NCBI GenBank assembly: GCA_016218915.1
Contig: JACRCQ010000002.1
Coordinates: 53,838 to 117,837 of the forward strand
From: Deltaproteobacteria bacterium
GTDB taxonomy: Bacteria; Myxococcota_A; Polyangia; Polyangiales; Polyangiaceae
Direction: 5' to 3'
DNA: 64,000 bases
Shown: positions 46,571 to 54,993 of the stretch, one piece after another
Position numbering within the stretch: the first letter of the stretch is position 1
Layout of the letters: every line of letters begins with the position of its first letter
Made by a program: the position numbers and the translations under genes
Notes under the pieces: model-generated
What the model was told of the DNA's origin: nothing
Database searches by the model: none
What the model saw: only the letters and a program-made list of their open reading frames with translations

Positions 46571-48748
46571 CTACTCCTCCACGTCGATCACGAAGTGACG
46601 AGCCCCGAACCGATCCTCGGGCGCCACGGCCAGGCTCACGCCGTGCCTCCCCAGCGTCTCGTCGACCACTCGCTCGATCGCCCTGAGCTGCGCCGGCGGT
46701 GCTGACGAACTCACGTCGCGGACCAGCGCGCGCAGCGCTGCGCCCGGCTCGATCTTGATGTCCGTGATGCCCAGCTCCCCGGACAGCACGAACAGGTTCG
46801 GAAACGAGCCGTCCGAGGCGAACTGCCGCAGCAAGGCCGCGACGTGCGACTCGCCGAACAGCCCCACGAATCCCTGCACCAGCTCGTTGGCCGCCTTGAC
46901 GAAGCGGTCGCGCTCCTTGCCGGTGACCAGCAGGTCCACCCCTACCTGCAGCGCCTCGAAACGATGCAGCATCGGCTCGATCCGCTCTTCCACCACCAGC
47001 CCGCCGTGCTGCGGTGCAATCAGCCGCGGCTTCGGATCGAGCCGACGGATGCGCTCCACTGCGAGCTGAAGCGCTTTGCTGCTCGGCATGTACAGCTGGT
47101 GGAAGATCTCGACGTCCGCAAGATCGTCCGGCGTGGCCACCAGGTTGCGATTGCGCGACAATCCCCCGAACAGATCCCCGGAGAACAGCACGCGCGTCTC
47201 GTGGTCGTAGTACATCACAGCGCCGCGGAAGTGGCAGTACGGCGTGGGAACGAACGACACCCGGTGCCCGGTCGACAGCAGCGCCGTCTGGTCCCGGAAA
47301 TGCTCGATCGCGCTGAATCCCTGCTGGCGCAGGCCGTAGAACTGCACCAGCCGCCACGTGTCCTCCGAGCACAGCACGTGCGTGCGCGGATTGTACTGCT
47401 GGATCGTCGGCGCATTGCTGCACACGTCCGGATCCTGGTGATTGAGGAACAGAATGTCGATCTTGTCCAGCGAGCCGAGCACCGAGCTCACCTTCGACGA
47501 GATCACCTCCAGATCACGGTGCGGCCCAGGGTCGATCAGCACAGCCAGCTGGGTGCCATTGCCGCGGTACACTCTCAAGTAGGAGTTGCACTCCAGGAGC
47601 CCGCCCTGACGTCGCCCTACCCAGAAGATGTCAGGCGCGATCTCCACCACCTCCTGATCCGAGCCCCGGGCGATTCCGAGCGGCACACGGTGGATGCTCG
47701 CCGACGCTGGCCGCGATGGCACCACGCTCGGGGAAGCCGAACCAGGCGTCGCTGAAGGCCGCACGGACAGGCTCGCAACAACCTGGGGACGAAGCCCGCT
47801 GAGCGCGTCCCTCAGCTCGCGGATCGACCCGTAGCGGTGGTCAGGATTCTTCCGCAACGCCTTCATGACCACTTCCTCGGCCTCCACCGGCAGCCCGCGC
47901 TCGCGCGCAACCTTGGCCGGCCAGGTCGGGCTCTCGGTCAGGTGCTTGGTGAGCACGCCCAGAAACGAAGAAGCCGAGAAGGGAACGGTGCCGACCAGCA
48001 TGTGGTAGACGACCACGCCCATGGAGTAGATGTCCGAGCGGAAGTCCAGCTCCGAGCCCATGGCCTGCTGCGGTGACATGTACTCGGGCGTCCCAAACAC
48101 CGTTCCAGTCACGGTCAGGTTGCTCTTGGCGTCCTCGCCCACCAGCCGCGCAACCCCGAGATCGAGCACCTTGACGTTGACCTCGGCGCAGGTCGCGGCG
48201 TCGCACGCGCGGTGCAGGAAGATGTTTCCTGGCTTGATGTCGCGGTGGATGATGTTCTTGTCGTGCGCTGCCTGCAGCCCCTCGCAAGCCTGCATCGCGA
48301 TGTCGATGGCAAAGGTGGGATCGATCTCCCCTTCTTCCAGGGCCTCCTCCAGGGATTTGCCCCGGAGCAGCTCCATCACCATGTACAGCGTGCCGTCGGC
48401 GAGCGTGCCAAAGTCCTCGACCGTCACCACGTTCGGGTGCGCGATCACGGACACGAGCCGCGCCTCCTGCTTGAATCGCTCCACGATGATCGGGTCCGAG
48501 GTGAAGCGCGCGTGCAGCAGCTTGATGGCCACCGTGCGGGACAGCGCCACGTGCTCCGCTTCGTACACCTCGGCCATGCCGCCGGCGCCCACGTACCGGG
48601 TGATCCGGTACTTGTCGTGAATCACCTTGCCGATCCAGTTCGCACCCAGCTCTTCGATCGGCCTGAGCTGCGAGCCGTCGTTGGAGCAGAATCCGCTCGA
48701 TCCGGACGCGAAGACCGAGTGGCACAGGGGGCAGAACGATTCGGGCAT
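46571..48748 (-). CDS. Ser/Thr protein kinase fused to ODP-type diiron metallo-beta-lactamase domain
   Basis: A 725-residue soluble fusion. N-terminal zinc ribbon (CPLCHSVF, FCSNDGSQL). A full Hanks-type kinase follows (about 45-310): YVGAGGMAEVYEAEH, AIKLLHAR, HRDIKPGNIFLH, DLGVARL, GTPEYMSPQQ. From about 375 to 600 lies a metallo-beta-lactamase fold with the flavodiiron-like ligand set: NHQDPDVCSN, CHFRG, LFSGDLFGG and IAPQHGG. This ligand pattern fits ODP oxygen-binding diiron domains, so the kinase may be controlled by O2 or NO. A further C-terminal domain (about 600-725) is not recognised. No flavodoxin domain is present. Confidence 0.88.
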   Translation of the reverse strand: MPESFCPLCHSVFASGSSGFCSNDGSQLRPIEELGANWIGKVIHDKYRITRYVGAGGMAEVYEAEHVALSRTVAIKLLHARFTSDPIIVERFKQEARLVSVIAHPNVVTVEDFGTLADGTLYMVMELLRGKSLEEALEEGEIDPTFAIDIAMQACEGLQAAHDKNIIHRDIKPGNIFLHRACDAATCAEVNVKVLDLGVARLVGEDAKSNLTVTGTVFGTPEYMSPQQAMGSELDFRSDIYSMGVVVYHMLVGTVPFSASSFLGVLTKHLTESPTWPAKVARERGLPVEAEEVVMKALRKNPDHRYGSIRELRDALSGLRPQVVASLSVRPSATPGSASPSVVPSRPASASIHRVPLGIARGSDQEVVEIAPDIFWVGRRQGGLLECNSYLRVYRGNGTQLAVLIDPGPHRDLEVISSKVSSVLGSLDKIDILFLNHQDPDVCSNAPTIQQYNPRTHVLCSEDTWRLVQFYGLRQQGFSAIEHFRDQTALLSTGHRVSFVPTPYCHFRGAVMYYDHETRVLFSGDLFGGLSRNRNLVATPDDLADVEIFHQLYMPSSKALQLAVERIRRLDPKPRLIAPQHGGLVVEERIEPMLHRFEALQVGVDLLVTGKERDRFVKAANELVQGFVGLFGESHVAALLRQFASDGSFPNLFVLSGELGITDIKIEPGAALRALVRDVSSSAPPAQLRAIERVVDETLGRHGVSLAVAPEDRFGARHFVIDVEE

Positions 48749-48867
48749 GCACCCAGGGTAGGCCAGCCGAGGTCGGGAATTCAAGCGAGGCTGATGGGAC
48801 CATCGGGCCAACCCTCGCCCTCAGTAATTCCGACCACCCAGAACTCTGAAACGGCTATCGTTGGACT

Positions 48868-50313
48868 ATGCTTAGATACCCTCTGTCGGTCGCCCTGGTG
48901 CTGTGCGCAGCCGCGCTGGGGTGCACCACACTCGTCGGGATTGACGGTGAGTACGAGGACCAGGCTCCAGACGCGGGTCTTGATGCCAGCGCAGGCGGAA
49001 CCGGCGGAGCCGCCAGCGGCGGCGCGTCCGGCAATGCGGGGACAGCGGGATCGTCCGGCAAGGGTGGCGCATCCGGCACCGGCGGCGCTTCGGGGAGCGC
49101 AGGGTCGTCCGGCAAGGGTGGCGCATCCGGCACCGGCGGCGCTTCGGGGAGCGCAGGATCGTCGGGCAAAGGAGGCACTGCCGGGACCGCAGGTATCGCC
49201 GGAAGCGCAGGGTCCTCGGGCACCGCTGGCAACGGCGGCACCGCTGGCAACGGCGGCACCGCTGGCAACGGCGGCACCGCTGGCAACGGCGGCACCGCTG
49301 GCAACGGCGGCACCGCTGGCAACGGCGGCACCGCTGGCAACGCAGGAAGCGCGGGCGTCGGGGCAAGCGCGGGATCGTCAGGCACAGCGGGCGCAGCAGG
49401 CGCCGGGGGAGGCCCCACGAACGAATCGAGCTGCGCAGACGGAATCGACGAGGACTTCGACGGGCGGACCGACTGCTTCGACCTTGATTGCCACACCAAC
49501 AAGGAATGCGACGGCTACTGCAGCGATGCAGCGACGCTCGCATGCGATACGGTCGTCACAGGACAGAGTACGGGAGGCCAGGGTTCCACCCAGCATATCG
49601 CACCGCCGGCCTATGGCTGCACCAGCGCGAGCTACCCTGGCCCGGAGCGAGCCTTCAAGTTCACGGGCGCAGCGGGCCAGAACGTGTTCGTGGAGCTCTA
49701 CGGGCTGAACGTCAATCTATCGTTGTTCGAGCTCAATCCGTCCACAGGGGCCCAGTGCAGCGCCGCCACGACGTGCGGCACCTGGTCCGACTTGTTCACC
49801 GACTCCCGCCCTGAAGCGCTGGGATTCAACGTGCAGGCGGGCATGGACTACTATGTAGTTGTCGACGGTGCCGCGGCCGCAAATTTCTCCCTCTCCCTGC
49901 AGTGCTCCACCGCGGGAGGCTGCTTCCCGGTTCGCGCCATCCGGGCTGGCCAGACGATCATCGCATCGAGCGTCGTCGGAAGCGGGCCGAACGTGACCGA
50001 TAACAACCTCCAAATCTACACCTGCTCTGCTGGCATGTACACCGGCCCGGAAACCGCCTGGATGTTCACCCCTACGACGTCGGGTAACTACCGGGTAGAC
50101 CTGACCGGCCTCGAGTGCGACACCGATCTGTTCATCATCAAGGGTGATAATTGCAGCGGGACGTGCCTCGGCTCGACAACGGTGGGCAAGGAATACGGCA
50201 AGAAGCCGGAGACCGTCACGTTCGCGGCGGTGGCCAACACGACGTACTACATCGTGACCGATGGCTACCAGGCGTGCGCGACCCCATTCACGCTAGCGAT
50301 CACGCAGCTCTAG
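48868..50313 (+). CDS. Lipoprotein with long Gly/Ala/Ser repeat linker
   Basis: A 481-residue lipoprotein with lipobox AAALGC (Cys19). Residues about 42-180 form a low-complexity stalk built from tandem DNA repeats, including TAGNGG repeated seven times. After the stalk comes an acidic EF-hand-like segment (DGIDEDFDGRTDCFDLDCHT) and two related beta-sandwich-like domains (PGPERAFKFTGAAGQNVFVE, TGPETAWMFTPTTSGNYRVD), resembling PPC-type bacterial pre-peptidase C-terminal domains. It is probably displayed at the surface on the stalk. No catalytic site is seen. Confidence 0.78.
   Translation: MLRYPLSVALVLCAAALGCTTLVGIDGEYEDQAPDAGLDASAGGTGGAASGGASGNAGTAGSSGKGGASGTGGASGSAGSSGKGGASGTGGASGSAGSSGKGGTAGTAGIAGSAGSSGTAGNGGTAGNGGTAGNGGTAGNGGTAGNGGTAGNGGTAGNAGSAGVGASAGSSGTAGAAGAGGGPTNESSCADGIDEDFDGRTDCFDLDCHTNKECDGYCSDAATLACDTVVTGQSTGGQGSTQHIAPPAYGCTSASYPGPERAFKFTGAAGQNVFVELYGLNVNLSLFELNPSTGAQCSAATTCGTWSDLFTDSRPEALGFNVQAGMDYYVVVDGAAAANFSLSLQCSTAGGCFPVRAIRAGQTIIASSVVGSGPNVTDNNLQIYTCSAGMYTGPETAWMFTPTTSGNYRVDLTGLECDTDLFIIKGDNCSGTCLGSTTVGKEYGKKPETVTFAAVANTTYYIVTDGYQACATPFTLAITQL
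49051..49158. repeat. Two near-identical 54-bp tandem units
   Basis: Two head-to-tail 54-bp copies (49051-49104 and 49105-49158) encode SSGKGGASGTGGASGSAG. They differ by a single base at the end of the unit. A third, partial copy follows. The near identity indicates recent expansion within the lipoprotein stalk. Confidence 0.85.
49219..49344. repeat. 18-bp minisatellite, about seven copies
   Basis: Tandem copies of GGCACCGCTGGCAACGGC, each encoding GTAGNG; six are perfect and the seventh is cut off after 15 bases. Length is a multiple of three, so expansion or contraction changes only stalk length. Likely polymorphic between strains. Confidence 0.9.
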
Positions 50314-50343
50314 CCTGGGTTTCCCCTCCGTGGAATTCCAGGC
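50313..50343. terminator. Hairpin between convergent genes
   Basis: GCCTGG at the stop of the plus-strand lipoprotein pairs with CCAGGC just before the 3' end of the minus-strand gene. A nested GGAATTCC is also present. Placement suggests a shared terminator, though the loop is long and no T-run is seen. Confidence 0.35.
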
Positions 50344-50354
50344 TCAACCCGTTC

Positions 50355-50927
50355 CTACTTGCACAGACCGCCGGTGTACTCGTCGTGCGCGTCCGGAACC
50401 TCAGCGCAGTACCCGCCCATGTACTGATCCAGGTCCGCGTCGATCAGCACCGGACACTGCCCCCCCATGTACTCGCTCGTTGCATCCCCATCCGGATGCC
50501 CCTGATCCGCAGCCGCGTCCCCGCCATCCGAAGACGGCGACGTCCCTGGTCCGGTGGTCGCCTCTCCGCCGCACGACGCAGCAGAGCCAGCGCTGGTGAC
50601 CGCTGCGGAAAGGACTGCAACTGCGGCCCAGCGAGAAGGCGATACGCGCGGAGCAGGTCGAGGCGAGTGGAGCATGCCGACCAGTTCCGGCACAACCGTG
50701 CCTGCGCCCTGCGCTCCGATCAACCAGGTGCCGATGCGACGCTGCTCGCGTTCCCACGCTTCGACCGCTGCAGCGCTCCACCCCTCGTCGATCACGCCGT
50801 TGAGCGCGATGCGCTTGATGCCGCCGCGTGCCAGCTCGCGCACGCGTGCAGCAAGGCCATCGACATTCGACGGCGTGACGGTCAACGTGACGGATTCACT
50901 GTGATCCCGTGGGGCGGAGCTTGCCAT
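50355..50927 (-). CDS. Hypothetical protein with three C-terminal YxGGxC motifs
   Basis: A 190-residue protein. The N-terminal part (NVDGLAARVRELARGGIKRI, ALNGVIDEGWSAAAVEAWER) resembles the alternating strand/helix of STAS-type domains. A hydrophobic segment (WAAVAVLSAAVTSAGSAASC) spans about 104-123. The tail is Asp-rich with three repeats: EYMGGQC, QYMGGYC and EYTGGLC, separated by 16 or so residues, ending in K. These may bind metal, cross-link or be modified; no precedent is recognised. Orientation is convergent with the stalked lipoprotein. Confidence 0.6.
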   Translation of the reverse strand: MASSAPRDHSESVTLTVTPSNVDGLAARVRELARGGIKRIALNGVIDEGWSAAAVEAWEREQRRIGTWLIGAQGAGTVVPELVGMLHSPRPAPRVSPSRWAAVAVLSAAVTSAGSAASCGGEATTGPGTSPSSDGGDAAADQGHPDGDATSEYMGGQCPVLIDADLDQYMGGYCAEVPDAHDEYTGGLCK

Positions 50928-51186
50928 GGTTTGATGATAGTACCACGCCGACTTCTTTCGATCCCGTCCTTTGTCCCGCGGCGCGAGCGCACAGCCTCTC
51001 CCGCCTCAGGCTCGGCGGGCGGGGCTCGGCACCTTGTCGTCGGATCGACACACCTGCAGCCGTTGCGTGCTTGCCCTTGTGGTTCGCCAGTCACACCGCC
51101 CCATGATCTTCCCCATCAAGGGCCTGATTCCCCGTTTCACCATCCGGCACGCCCCCTGCAACGCGGGCAGCTGCACCCCGACGACA

Positions 51187-51840
51187 ATGCCGCCCATCCG
51201 CAGACATGGCTCGTACCCGAAACGCTGGCTCGCACCCTGGGCAGCCATTGCCATCGTGATCGCCCCCACCTTCGCTCGGGCCGAGCGTCCGCTTGTGGAT
51301 CCCGACCCGCACGGCCCCACGGCGTCGCACGACGCCATCCAACCACCGGGCAAGCCCGGACCTTCCAGCCTCGTAGCCGGGCTGAGCCTCGGCCTGCACA
51401 GCGTCAATCGCCAGGGCGCTGCCATGCTGGGCGGCGTGGTCCTCTACTCGGTAGCAGCCTGGCTCAGAGTTGGCGCGGCCGGATACATGAGTGTTGCAAC
51501 CTTCCCTCCAACCGACATGAGCTGCCATCAGTGCCTCAATTCGGTGCTGAAGATCGGATCGGTGGTAGAACTGCACGCCAACGCGAACGCGTTCGTCGAC
51601 CCCTGGTTCGGCATCGAAGGCGGCTGGCTGGCGTCCACGACCCGGACCGACGATTCCTCGTCGAGCACCGGCAATCGCAAGGAGTCCCAGAGCTACGGCT
51701 ACTTTCGCGGAAGCTTCGGTCTTGACCTTCAGGCGGTCCGCGGCAGCACCAACTTCTCCTTCGGACCAGAGCTTGGGTACATCGTCGAGAAACACAACGG
51801 CCTGATGGCCGGGGTACGCGTGACGCTCGGCTGGTTGTGA
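51187..51840 (+). CDS. Putative outer-membrane beta-barrel protein
   Basis: A 217-residue exported protein. The signal peptide has basic start, hydrophobic core (WLAPWAAIAIVIAPTFARA) and a likely cleavage after ARA. The mature part shows alternating strands with Gly/aromatic ends (SSLVAGLSLGLHSVNRQGAA, VRVGAAGYMSV-like, YGYFRGSFGLDLQAV, NFSFGPELGYIVEKH) and ends GVRVTLGWL, a typical barrel C-terminus. A pair of Cys (CHQCL) lies mid-protein. A start at 51103 would add 28 residues before the signal peptide and is less likely. Function unknown. Confidence 0.65.
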   Translation: MPPIRRHGSYPKRWLAPWAAIAIVIAPTFARAERPLVDPDPHGPTASHDAIQPPGKPGPSSLVAGLSLGLHSVNRQGAAMLGGVVLYSVAAWLRVGAAGYMSVATFPPTDMSCHQCLNSVLKIGSVVELHANANAFVDPWFGIEGGWLASTTRTDDSSSSTGNRKESQSYGYFRGSFGLDLQAVRGSTNFSFGPELGYIVEKHNGLMAGVRVTLGWL

Positions 51841-52231
51841 ACTCCGACCGTCACGCAACCGCATCCACGCCATCTTTCGCTTGAGAACGCGCGCTCCGAC
51901 GAAAAGTTGACCCCAGCCGTCGATTCTTAGCAACCGCTGACCGCCACCGTCCGAAGGGGGGACAGCGGCACCCAGTCGTCACGCAGGCAAACCAAGGGGT
52001 GCCACAAGATGCTGGCTAGCGCGTAACGGACCGCGCGAAAGGGCAAAGACCGGTTCCTCCGACGCAAACGGCGACGGGCATGCGTCCAAGCGTCGGGCCA
52101 CAGGCAAGCGCCATGCAGCCCAGAGTCCCGAGGCTGGCCGCTCCGATCGGGCCCTTTCTCCCGGTCGGAGCGGTGCGCAGGGCGCATCCAGATTCGCGGT
52201 GGAACACCGCATCGCCAAAGGGGAGCTGACC
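51841..52231. other. 391-base spacer, no gene seen
   Basis: The stretch between the barrel-like protein and the unknown gene at 52232 has only short, poorly coding frames. No repeat, hairpin or RNA was recognised. It should contain the promoter of the downstream gene. Confidence 0.4.
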
Positions 52232-52954
52232 ATGCCACTGCGCGACACCAGACCCGACGCCATAGAAGCACGAGAATCCGAACGACTCGTCCCATCGTCC
52301 ACGTGGCCGCAATGCGCTTCCGTCGAAGACGATGCGCTGGTCAAGCGCGCCTCGGAGCAGATCCGCTCCATCCTCGGCGCCACGATCGCGCGCGGCCTGG
52401 AGGAGATCGGCAAGGTCCTGCTCCGGGAGTTCTTCAACAACGACCCCGCGCTCTACCGCTCTACGAGCCATCACAAGCATGTCTCGCTCCGGCTGCTGGT
52501 CGAACGATGCGAAACCATGGATCCCCCCGTCCGGCGCACCACGCTCGCCAACGCGCTGCAGATGGCCTGCTTGATCCGGGAGCTGCCGTCGCACTCACCC
52601 TTCCTCAGCTTGCCTCCGTCGCATCGTGTGGAGCTGCTCAGGGCCGGGTCACCCGCGCGCGTGGACGAGCTCGCGGGCAGGGTCCTCGAATCCAAGATGA
52701 CCGTGAAGAAGATCAGGGAGACGCTCCGCAAGGAGCGCGGCAAGAGCAAGTCCAAGCGCGGCAGAAAGCCGCTTCCGCCCATCGTCAGGACGCTGCGAGC
52801 TGCGATCAAGATGCTGCGCGATGACACGACCGGGCGGCTGATCTTTCGACGCGATGACGTCGACGCGCTCCGGCAGGAGCACCTGGCTCAGGCGCGAGCA
52901 GACATCGACGTGGTCGCAAAGCGAATCGAGGAGTTCATCAAGCTGTTGGGGTAG
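52232..52954 (+). CDS. Hypothetical helical, basic-tailed protein
   Basis: A 240-residue cytoplasmic protein preceded by GGGGAG at good spacing. It is predicted all-helical (QIRSILGATIARGLEEIGKV, VRRTTLANALQMACLIREL), with a central motif LPPSHRVELLRAGSPARVDE. A very basic segment (KKIRETLRKERGKSKSKRGR) could bind nucleic acid. The C-terminus is a charged helix (ADIDVVAKRIEEFIKLLG). It resembles a family I associate with myxobacterial accessory regions, but no named family fits. A DNA-binding role is inference. It is followed by two hairpins. Confidence 0.65.
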   Translation: MPLRDTRPDAIEARESERLVPSSTWPQCASVEDDALVKRASEQIRSILGATIARGLEEIGKVLLREFFNNDPALYRSTSHHKHVSLRLLVERCETMDPPVRRTTLANALQMACLIRELPSHSPFLSLPPSHRVELLRAGSPARVDELAGRVLESKMTVKKIRETLRKERGKSKSKRGRKPLPPIVRTLRAAIKMLRDDTTGRLIFRRDDVDALRQEHLAQARADIDVVAKRIEEFIKLLG

Positions 52955-52979
52955 GGCCGCGCAACAACGTCGGACCGTC

Positions 52980-52997
52980 AGCCCCCGAATGGGGGCT
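52980..52997. terminator. GC-rich hairpin terminator
   Basis: AGCCCCC pairs perfectly with GGGGGCT around a four-base loop, 26 bases after the stop of the preceding gene. Stem of 7 GC-rich pairs; only a short T run follows. Likely terminator for the plus-strand gene. Confidence 0.6.
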
Positions 52998-53029
52998 TGG
53001 CTAACCGCACAGCTGACTTGCATCAGCCC

Positions 53030-53044
53030 CCGGCTTTCAGCCGG
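53030..53044. terminator. Second hairpin, between convergent genes
   Basis: CCGGCT pairs with AGCCGG around TTC, just before the 3' end of the minus-strand aspartase gene. With the hairpin at 52980 it forms a pair that could stop transcription in both directions. Confidence 0.5.
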
Positions 53045-53094
53045 CTGCTTCAACCATGGTCAACATCGCGCTGATCGCATCCGGCTCATTCCAC

Positions 53095-54951
53095 TCAAGT
53101 CCGCGCCATGGGGCGCGGCTGCGTCATCGCTTCCGGAGACAAGAGAACATCCAGCTCCGCAGCGCTCAAGTACCCCTTGTCCAGAATGATGTCGCGCACC
53201 GGACGCCCTGTCTCCAGCGCCTGCCGCGCCACCTCGCTCGCTCGCTCGTAGCCCAGCGCTGGCACCACTGCGGTCACGATCCCGATCGAGTGCTCCACCA
53301 TGCTCCTGCATCGCTCCGGGTTTGCCGTGATCCCCTCGATGCAACGGGTGGTCAGGGTGCTGACCGCTGCGGACAGCATGTCGAGCGACTGGAACAGATT
53401 GAACGCGAGCACCGGCTCCATGACGTTGAGCTGCAGCTGGCCAGCCTCTGCGGCGAGCGAGATCGTGAGGTCGTTGCCGATGATCTGGTAGGCCACCTGG
53501 TTTACGACCTCCGGGATCACAGGATTGACCTTGCCAGGCATGATGCTCGAGCCGGGTTGACGAGCCGGCAGGTTGATCTCGGCCAACCCGCAGCGCGGTC
53601 CTGAGCCGAGCAGGCGAAGGTCGTTGCACATCTTGGACAGCTTGATCGCTGTGCGCTTGAGAACGCCGGAGAACATCACGAACGCGCCGGTATCCGGCGT
53701 GGCCTCCACCAGGTTCTCGGCAAGGGTCACATCGAGCCCGCTGATGTGACGCAGCTGCTCCGCCACGAGCTGCGGATAGCGCGGGTCTGCATTGATCCCG
53801 GTGCCGATCGCGGTGCCGCCCAGATTGATCTCCAGCAACAGCCGCGCCGTCTCCCGAAGCCGGGCAATGTCCTCGCCCGTGGTGACCGCAAATGCGTTGA
53901 ACTCCTGGCCGAGCGTCATGGGGACCGCGTCCTGCAGCTGCGTGCGCCCCATCTTCAGCACGCTGGAGAACTCCGCGCCCTTGGAGGCAAGCGCGGCTCG
54001 AAGCTTTTCCAGGGCGTTCAGAAGCCCTCGCAATGACAGGATCGCTGCCACGCGAAGCGCCGTCGGATACGCGTCATTGGTGGACTGCGACAGGTTTACA
54101 TGATTGTTCGGGTGACAGCGCTCGTAGTCGCCGCGCGCATGCCCGAGCAGCTCCAGCGCACGGTTCGCGATCACCTCGTTGGCGTTCATGTTCGTCGAGG
54201 TGCCTGCTCCGCCCTGCACCATGTCCACCACGAAGTGCCCGTGCCAGTTGCCGTCCATGATCTCCTGGCAAGCGCGATCGATCGCATCTGCAAGCGGCCC
54301 GGGCAAGAGGTCCAGGCTGGCGTTTGCACGCGCCGCTGCCTGCTTGACCATGGCCAGCGCTCGCACCAGCGTCGGAAAATGGTACAGGTGCACGCCCGAG
54401 ATCGGGAAGTTCTCCACGGCCCGCAAGGTCTGTATCCCAAACAGCGCGTCGCTCGGGACCTCCCGCTCGCCGAGCAGATCGTGCTCTCGCCGCGTTGCCC
54501 CAGAGCCGTACGCCTTCTCGCGTCCGAGCGAAGAGCTGCTCGCATACTGCAGACGGCGATTCATCACGAGCGCCACCCGCTCGATGACCTGCATGGCAAT
54601 CGCGCCGTCCTCAGCCAGCGCTGCCCGCGCCAGCTCCCGATCGATCTGGACCATGCGCGACGACGTCAGAGCCCGGGCGCTGACCGTGTGCTGCGAGGCG
54701 TGAAGCAGCGCTCCTTCTGCGACCGTGTCGCCGGGTCCGAGCACAGCCAGGCGCTCTGAGCCGTTCGCGGTTTCTCCCACAACCTCGATCTGTCCGCGCA
54801 CGACCAGAAACAGCGCACTGCGCTTGTCGCCCCGGCGGAACAGGTACTCTCCGACCGCTGCGGCCCTTTCGCTCGCAGCGGGCATGAGCCGGTCGATCGC
54901 GCTTTCGCTCAGTCCAGCGAACAGCTCGCAGCTACTCAACACATCACGCAT
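53095..54951 (-). CDS. aspA: Aspartate ammonia-lyase with N-terminal cyclic-nucleotide-binding-like domain
   Basis: A 618-residue fusion. Residues about 8-120 form a CRP-type beta-roll (LFAGLSESAIDRLMPAASER, FLVVRGQIEVV). In the phosphate-binding cassette AEGALLHASQHTVSA the usual Arg is not present, so cyclic-nucleotide binding is doubtful. The rest (about 155-610) is a fumarase/aspartase enzyme: GGAGTSTNMNANEVIANRA, NLSQSTNDAYPTA and the catalytic signature GSSIMPGKVNPV. The 'NDxYPTA' and overall order fit aspartase better than fumarase. It converts aspartate to fumarate and ammonia. The regulatory fusion is unusual for this enzyme. Confidence 0.9.
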   Translation of the reverse strand: MRDVLSSCELFAGLSESAIDRLMPAASERAAAVGEYLFRRGDKRSALFLVVRGQIEVVGETANGSERLAVLGPGDTVAEGALLHASQHTVSARALTSSRMVQIDRELARAALAEDGAIAMQVIERVALVMNRRLQYASSSSLGREKAYGSGATRREHDLLGEREVPSDALFGIQTLRAVENFPISGVHLYHFPTLVRALAMVKQAAARANASLDLLPGPLADAIDRACQEIMDGNWHGHFVVDMVQGGAGTSTNMNANEVIANRALELLGHARGDYERCHPNNHVNLSQSTNDAYPTALRVAAILSLRGLLNALEKLRAALASKGAEFSSVLKMGRTQLQDAVPMTLGQEFNAFAVTTGEDIARLRETARLLLEINLGGTAIGTGINADPRYPQLVAEQLRHISGLDVTLAENLVEATPDTGAFVMFSGVLKRTAIKLSKMCNDLRLLGSGPRCGLAEINLPARQPGSSIMPGKVNPVIPEVVNQVAYQIIGNDLTISLAAEAGQLQLNVMEPVLAFNLFQSLDMLSAAVSTLTTRCIEGITANPERCRSMVEHSIGIVTAVVPALGYERASEVARQALETGRPVRDIILDKGYLSAAELDVLLSPEAMTQPRPMART

Positions 54952-54993
54952 GATTCGCTCGCTATTGTGAGTCCGATTCGTTGACGAGTATCC

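Noticed and set aside
49219..49344. 18-bp repeats considered as CRISPR or iterons
   Set aside because: They are in-frame coding repeats inside a lipoprotein gene with no spacers.
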